DNA of 24,258 nucleotides from a virus: positions 1 through 24,258 of the IMG/VR virus record IMGVR_UViG_3300044680_000035; one strand, 5' to 3'. Position numbers and translations under genes: made by a program. Of this stretch, positions 21,134 to 24,258 are shown one piece after another. A model generated the notes under the pieces. It saw only the letters and a program-made list of their open reading frames with translations, had not been told where the DNA came from and did not search any database. The first letter of the stretch is position 1, and every line of letters starts with the position of its first letter.

Positions 21134-21534
21134 GTGAATACCGCAACCACGGCGTCAGCCCTCTAGGAGACGTTGAGGGGACCGGAGGCTACGACGGCAA
21201 AGGGGTCAACCTTCCGACCTCGACCTACGAGAACCCCGGACCGACGGCGAACATCCGAGGGATTGAGCCCAACACCAACTGGGACAGCGGCACATTTGAG
21301 CCGACCTACCAAGTCGAGGTAGCTGGGGAGATGCCCGTGAACGTAGTTCTCTCCCCGCCCTTCCAAGTTCCAATGGACCAATTGGGAGATGTCGACGACA
21401 ACTCCCCCGCGGGCTGGAGCCACCCGGACAACACCGACGATAACTGGATTCAACCCGAGTGGCCCCAGGTCGGCAGTTTCACCAAGTTCGACGAGACCTA
21501 CCCCGCGAACACAGGAAGGGGCTTAGATGGCTAA
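21124..21534 (+). CDS. Hypothetical head-region protein (136 aa)
   Basis: This is an acidic chain rich in Gly, Pro, Asn and Trp (GIEPNTNWDSGTFEPTYQVE; FQVPMDQLGDVDDNSPAGW), with short beta strands and no transmembrane segment. I do not know the family. It overlaps the gene before it by 10 nt and the one after by 8 nt, so it is firmly within the head operon. Confidence 0.65.
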   Translation: MDLSEYRNHGVSPLGDVEGTGGYDGKGVNLPTSTYENPGPTANIRGIEPNTNWDSGTFEPTYQVEVAGEMPVNVVLSPPFQVPMDQLGDVDDNSPAGWSHPDNTDDNWIQPEWPQVGSFTKFDETYPANTGRGLDG

Positions 21535-21781
21535 CATCCCTCAGCGCGACCCTGAAAGCGGAGCCTCGGACCAGGCTGGATACACTCCAACTTCCGGGGA
21601 CGCCCGCGAATATGCCGACACCGACCGTTTCGGCAAGACCCAAAAAGGTCAGACCTCGCCAGTCGCCTACGCAGTGAACCCAATCAACAAAGTCTCAGAC
21701 CTCGTGTGGGGCGTCAACGCTCCCTCAGGGGGTAAGAATCCACCCCTGCCCCCGGACATCCCGGTGGCCAAGGGCGAGTAA
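21527..21781 (+). CDS. Hypothetical head-region protein (84 aa)
   Basis: A hydrophilic, Pro/Gly/Ser-rich chain (PQRDPESGASDQAGYTPTSG) is followed by VNPINKVSDLVWGVNAP and a proline-rich end. It is probably extended rather than globular. The ATG lies 8 nt inside the preceding gene. No function can be assigned beyond its position among head genes. Confidence 0.6.
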   Translation: MANIPQRDPESGASDQAGYTPTSGDAREYADTDRFGKTQKGQTSPVAYAVNPINKVSDLVWGVNAPSGGKNPPLPPDIPVAKGE

Positions 21782-21801
21782 TCCAATAGAAGGAGAATGA
21801 A

Positions 21802-22461
21802 ATGCCACTCATAGGTTCAAATGCAGGAACGATATTCCCGGGGGGTGTCGACTCGTTCAACTCCGCCTACGACCCGAGCCTCGGCCCTGCGCTACAGCAG
21901 TTGGAGGGCACAGAGGGATTCTTCCCGCCCAACACCCTCTCGGGGATCATCGCTCAGTCCATCCCCGACCTGTATGCCACTTCTACGGTGACGCTGACGG
22001 CGGGCTCGGTCTTCCAAACCCCGTTGTATTTGCGAGCGGGGCAGACGGTGACCAACCTGAGTTACTACAACGCCAACACCCAAGCCTCGACCCCGACGAA
22101 CCAGTGGGTTGGCTTGGCCTTCCCCGCCGGGCTTTCGGGCGCGACGGCGACGGCGAAGTGCGTGGCGATTTCCGCCGATGGCCTCACGGCAGTTCACGCG
22201 GCGAACTCGCTCATCACCACCGCACTCGCGACGGCCTACCTCGTGCCCACTTCGGGCTACTACATCGCCTTCGTCTGCGTCGCGGCCACCACCGGCTCGA
22301 ACGCCAGCGCAGGGGTCACGATGGGAACCGTGGGGCGTGGAGCCTTCGCCCCGTGGCCTGCAGGCGTGGGTGACACCGGCAAGACGACCCCCTACACCAT
22401 TGGGGCGACTGTCGGAGCGACCACCGCTGCGAGCGCGTCGCTTTTGGTATACGCGAACTGA
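21802..22461 (+). CDS. Beta-rich virion protein, possible decoration or fibre (219 aa)
   Basis: After a Gly/Pro-rich N-terminus (about 55 residues), the chain is almost all predicted beta strands rich in Ala, Thr and Gly. Segments include TSTVTLTAGSVFQTPLYLRA, GQTVTNLSYYNANTQ and LVPTSGYYIAFVCVAATTG. This suits a jelly-roll or sandwich fold on the virion surface, such as a head decoration or fibre protein. A good AGAAGGAG site lies before the ATG after a 20-nt gap. No catalytic motif is visible, and the role is inferred. Confidence 0.7.
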   Translation: MPLIGSNAGTIFPGGVDSFNSAYDPSLGPALQQLEGTEGFFPPNTLSGIIAQSIPDLYATSTVTLTAGSVFQTPLYLRAGQTVTNLSYYNANTQASTPTNQWVGLAFPAGLSGATATAKCVAISADGLTAVHAANSLITTALATAYLVPTSGYYIAFVCVAATTGSNASAGVTMGTVGRGAFAPWPAGVGDTGKTTPYTIGATVGATTAASASLLVYAN

Positions 22462-22476
22462 TTGGACTGAACCCAG

Positions 22477-23136
22477 ATGGCGGAGCCGTTCTACCGAGTG
22501 GGCGAACAGCGAGGACCGTTCATCGTTACGGAGTCCACCTTCGAGATAATCGGGGACAGGACACGTGAGTACGTCAAGGACTCCGGGGGCAACTACGCCA
22601 CCACCTACGGGTGGAACGACGATAGGGAGTACCACCAGGTCTGCCAACGAGACTCCGATGTTCTCGTGCCCTACACGGTCCGCCACAAACTGACCGAGGA
22701 AGGCGTTCCTGAAAATGCAAGCTGGGTCTACGTCGGCAACTCACCCTATGACTACTGGCGAGTCCTTTGTGAGTGGTGGAAGCCGAGAGATTTTGTGGTC
22801 ATCGAGCACGACGTGAAAGCCAATCCTGAAATCTTGGAGGAGTTCGAGAACTGTTCCAGACTCTGGTGTTACGGGGTCTACTCCAATTTCAGAGCGCAGG
22901 ATGTCGAGGCGTGGAAGTTCGGGATTTTGGGATGTACGAGGTTCCGGACAGGGATAATTCAAGCAGTTCCTAAAGCCTTAAAAGAGATGCAGTGGCGCTA
23001 CCGTGACTGGCACGTGCTCTCGACGGGGTTGGGTAGAACTCTTAGAGAGCACGGCTTCGAACCGCATTTGCACGGGGTCGTCGACCACCACCGCATGATG
23101 GACCTAGGCGGGGTAGCGGAGTTGATGGCGTCGTGA
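22477..23136 (+). CDS. Glycosyltransferase-like protein (219 aa)
   Basis: Residues 84-135 look like a GT-A type nucleotide-sugar site: VYVGNSPYDYWRVLCEWW, then DFVVIEHDV with EHD (110-112) in the place of the metal-binding DxD, then CSRLWCYGVY. LGCTRF (151-156) and HLHGVVDHH (197-205) match the pattern of phage-encoded transferases that I recall with ALGC.RF and PHVHG segments. It could attach sugar to a virion protein or to phage DNA; its place in the structural operon favours the former. The ribosome-binding site is weak. It ends in a GTGA overlap with the HNH gene. Confidence 0.62.
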   Translation: MAEPFYRVGEQRGPFIVTESTFEIIGDRTREYVKDSGGNYATTYGWNDDREYHQVCQRDSDVLVPYTVRHKLTEEGVPENASWVYVGNSPYDYWRVLCEWWKPRDFVVIEHDVKANPEILEEFENCSRLWCYGVYSNFRAQDVEAWKFGILGCTRFRTGIIQAVPKALKEMQWRYRDWHVLSTGLGRTLREHGFEPHLHGVVDHHRMMDLGGVAELMAS

Positions 23137-23750
23137 GCCCGTACAAAGATCCCGAGTACCAGAAGAAATACCATCTAGCGCACCGCGAGGAGTTAAATCG
23201 CCGCGCCGCTGAGTACGCGAAGGGGCACGTCGACGAGCGGCGTGAATACTTGGCGAAGTGGCGTGCGGCGAACCAGGACAAGATTGTGGCGTATCGTGAG
23301 TCGCACCGCCCCGCGCCCAAGCCAAGACGCGCGCAAACTGCGGCGGAGAAGGAAGCCGCGAGGGTGCGGCATCTCGCGTCAGCCAACGCTTGGAAAGAAA
23401 AGAACCGTGGCCGCACCGCTGATTACTGGCAACAGTGGATAGCCGAGAACAAGCAGGCCCGCGTCGAGTACCGAAAGGCGAACCCCGATATAGGACGCCG
23501 CGTGCGCGCGAATCGCCGCGCACGGATGATGGGAGCGCTGGTGCTCCCCATCACGCAGAAAATGCTCGACGGGAAACTGGAATACTGGGGGTCGATGTGC
23601 TGGGTATGTCGAGCCGCACCCTTCGAGCATTGGGATCACGTGAAGCCGTTAGCAAAGGGAGGGGCGCACGTCCTGTCGAATCTGCGCCCAGCGTGCCACC
23701 GCTGCAACTCAAAGAAGAACGCCACGTGGCCTTTTAAGGTTGCCCTTTGA
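23133..23750 (+). CDS. HNH endonuclease (205 aa)
   Basis: The C-terminal 55 residues hold the zinc-stabilised HNH nuclease. CWVC (C156, C159) and EHWDHVKPLAKGGAHVLSNL, with the catalytic His in WDHV and the Asn in SNL, are followed by RPACHRCNSKKN. The first 130 residues are basic and repetitive (YQKKYHLAHREELNRRAAEY, then KWRAANQDKIVAYRESHR), like the DNA-binding parts of phage homing enzymes. It is placed between coupled structural genes, with GTGA in front and TTGA behind, so it is probably a free-standing homing endonuclease gene. Packaging-associated HNH proteins usually lie by terminase, not here. Confidence 0.9.
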   Translation: MSPYKDPEYQKKYHLAHREELNRRAAEYAKGHVDERREYLAKWRAANQDKIVAYRESHRPAPKPRRAQTAAEKEAARVRHLASANAWKEKNRGRTADYWQQWIAENKQARVEYRKANPDIGRRVRANRRARMMGALVLPITQKMLDGKLEYWGSMCWVCRAAPFEHWDHVKPLAKGGAHVLSNLRPACHRCNSKKNATWPFKVAL

Positions 23751-24232
23751 CGATAATTTATGACGCTCTCATCGCTTACGATTCCCCCGTCGAATACGAT
23801 GGCACTGGGTTGCCCACCGGCTATCTGTTTACCCCTCCGAACGTGAAGGTGGAACCCACGTTCCTGCCTGATTCAACAGAACTAGAGAAGTCGTTATGGG
23901 CGCACTTTGAGAATAGATACCGCGGGGTCAACGTCTGGATTTTGAGTTCCGGCGAAATAGTACAAAGTGACCCAACCCCTGAAAATTCCAACACTGATAT
24001 GAGTTCGGTGTATCCCTGGGATGTGAATAACGCCGCCGCTCCGTACGTGACATCCGTGTTTGTGCCTGCGTTGCCTGCACCGCAGGTCGCCACCGTGACG
24101 ACGGTGAGCCATCCGGTCTACCCCGTGGCGTTCTTTTCCGGTGGTTCAACCCACTCAGTGACGAGTGCGCAGGCTACGCTTTTGGCTGACTACACCGCGT
24201 ACGGAATTGGTTACGCAGACCGTCTGACCTAA
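23747..24232 (+). CDS. Probable neck/tail virion protein (161 aa)
   Basis: The protein starts MTIIYDALIAYDSPVEYDGT, has a helix/strand middle (ELEKSLWAHFENRYRGVNVW), and ends in Thr/Val/Pro-rich beta strands and a helix (SAQATLLADYTAYGIGYADR). I do not recognise the family; composition and place after the head genes suggest a neck or tail component. The start is a TTG forming TTGA with the HNH stop, which is rare but keeps the overlap seen throughout the operon; the first in-frame ATG would be far downstream. Confidence 0.55.
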   Translation: MTIIYDALIAYDSPVEYDGTGLPTGYLFTPPNVKVEPTFLPDSTELEKSLWAHFENRYRGVNVWILSSGEIVQSDPTPENSNTDMSSVYPWDVNNAAAPYVTSVFVPALPAPQVATVTTVSHPVYPVAFFSGGSTHSVTSAQATLLADYTAYGIGYADRLT

Positions 24233-24239
24233 GGACACA

Positions 24240-24258
24240 ATGGGCACGAACTATCCCG
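24240..24258 (+). CDS. Start of the next gene (cut by the window end)
   Basis: An ATG with AAGGACACA directly upstream begins MGTNYP and runs off the end. It lies 7 nt after the preceding stop, as expected for the next gene in the operon. Nothing can be said of its function. Confidence 0.5.

Noticed and set aside
21892-22686. 264-codon minus-strand frame
   Set aside because: It is antisense to the beta-rich and glycosyltransferase-like genes, with Arg/Gly-rich composition typical of shadow frames in GC-rich DNA.
23637-23644. CACGTGAA, second partial parS-like sequence
   Set aside because: The left half of the palindrome is missing, and it codes for the HNH motif.

Overview
The window is one arm of a double-stranded tailed-phage genome (or prophage/phage contig). 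It carries a large terminase, a portal, large internal virion proteins, scaffold, an N4-gp56-type major capsid protein and many tiny zinc-ribbon proteins. Most junctions are ATGA, GTGA or TGATG stop/start overlaps. An actinobacterial host is my best inference, from the fairly high GC, frequent GTG starts, the actinophage-like look of the portal, scaffold and capsid proteins, and a perfect 14-bp copy of the actinobacterial parS core. No tRNA, rRNA, integrase or CRISPR array was seen.

Layout. (1) 21-2743, plus strand: small accessory genes (zinc-ribbon proteins, a GEFYPCKPDIFEATYE-type phage protein, a compact C5 cytosine DNA methyltransferase, a helical coiled-coil protein). The methyltransferase is bracketed by a 29-bp direct repeat, and a 17-codon ORF that looks like the tail of a second copy sits in front of it. 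(2) 2867-4064, minus strand: a compact operon running from an Arc-like ribbon-helix-helix regulator through four tiny proteins to an intrinsic terminator. Two of its genes (59 and 43 aa) are very short. (3) 4065-4501: a gene-free, AT-richer divergent control region with operator-like repeats. (4) 4502-9344, plus: a 27-aa predicted membrane peptide whose first codons contain the parS palindrome, then terminase, portal and head accessory proteins. (5) 9319-9495, minus: one well-formed 58-aa gene antisense to the structural operon. (6) 9507-18440, plus: four large virion proteins of 1487, 535, 558 and 398 aa; the 558-aa one starts with a probable cell-wall hydrolase domain. (7) 18441-18795: a gene-free control region with four tandem, helically phased DnaA boxes, a TTGACA promoter and a structured leader. 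(8) 18796-24258, plus: scaffold, major capsid protein, a strong hairpin, small head proteins, a beta-rich protein, a glycosyltransferase-like protein, an HNH endonuclease and the start of the neck/tail genes.

How it fits together. Terminase and portal package DNA into a shell built from scaffold and capsid protein. The four large proteins between portal and capsid are probably internal or ejection proteins, one of them able to cut peptidoglycan. The most interesting signal is in the control DNA. A chromosomal-type parS sits in front of the packaging genes and a DnaA-box cluster sits in front of the capsid genes, with no parAB or dnaA gene in view. This suggests the phage borrows the host's segregation protein ParB and initiator DnaA for partition, replication or timing of late expression; that functional reading is inference.
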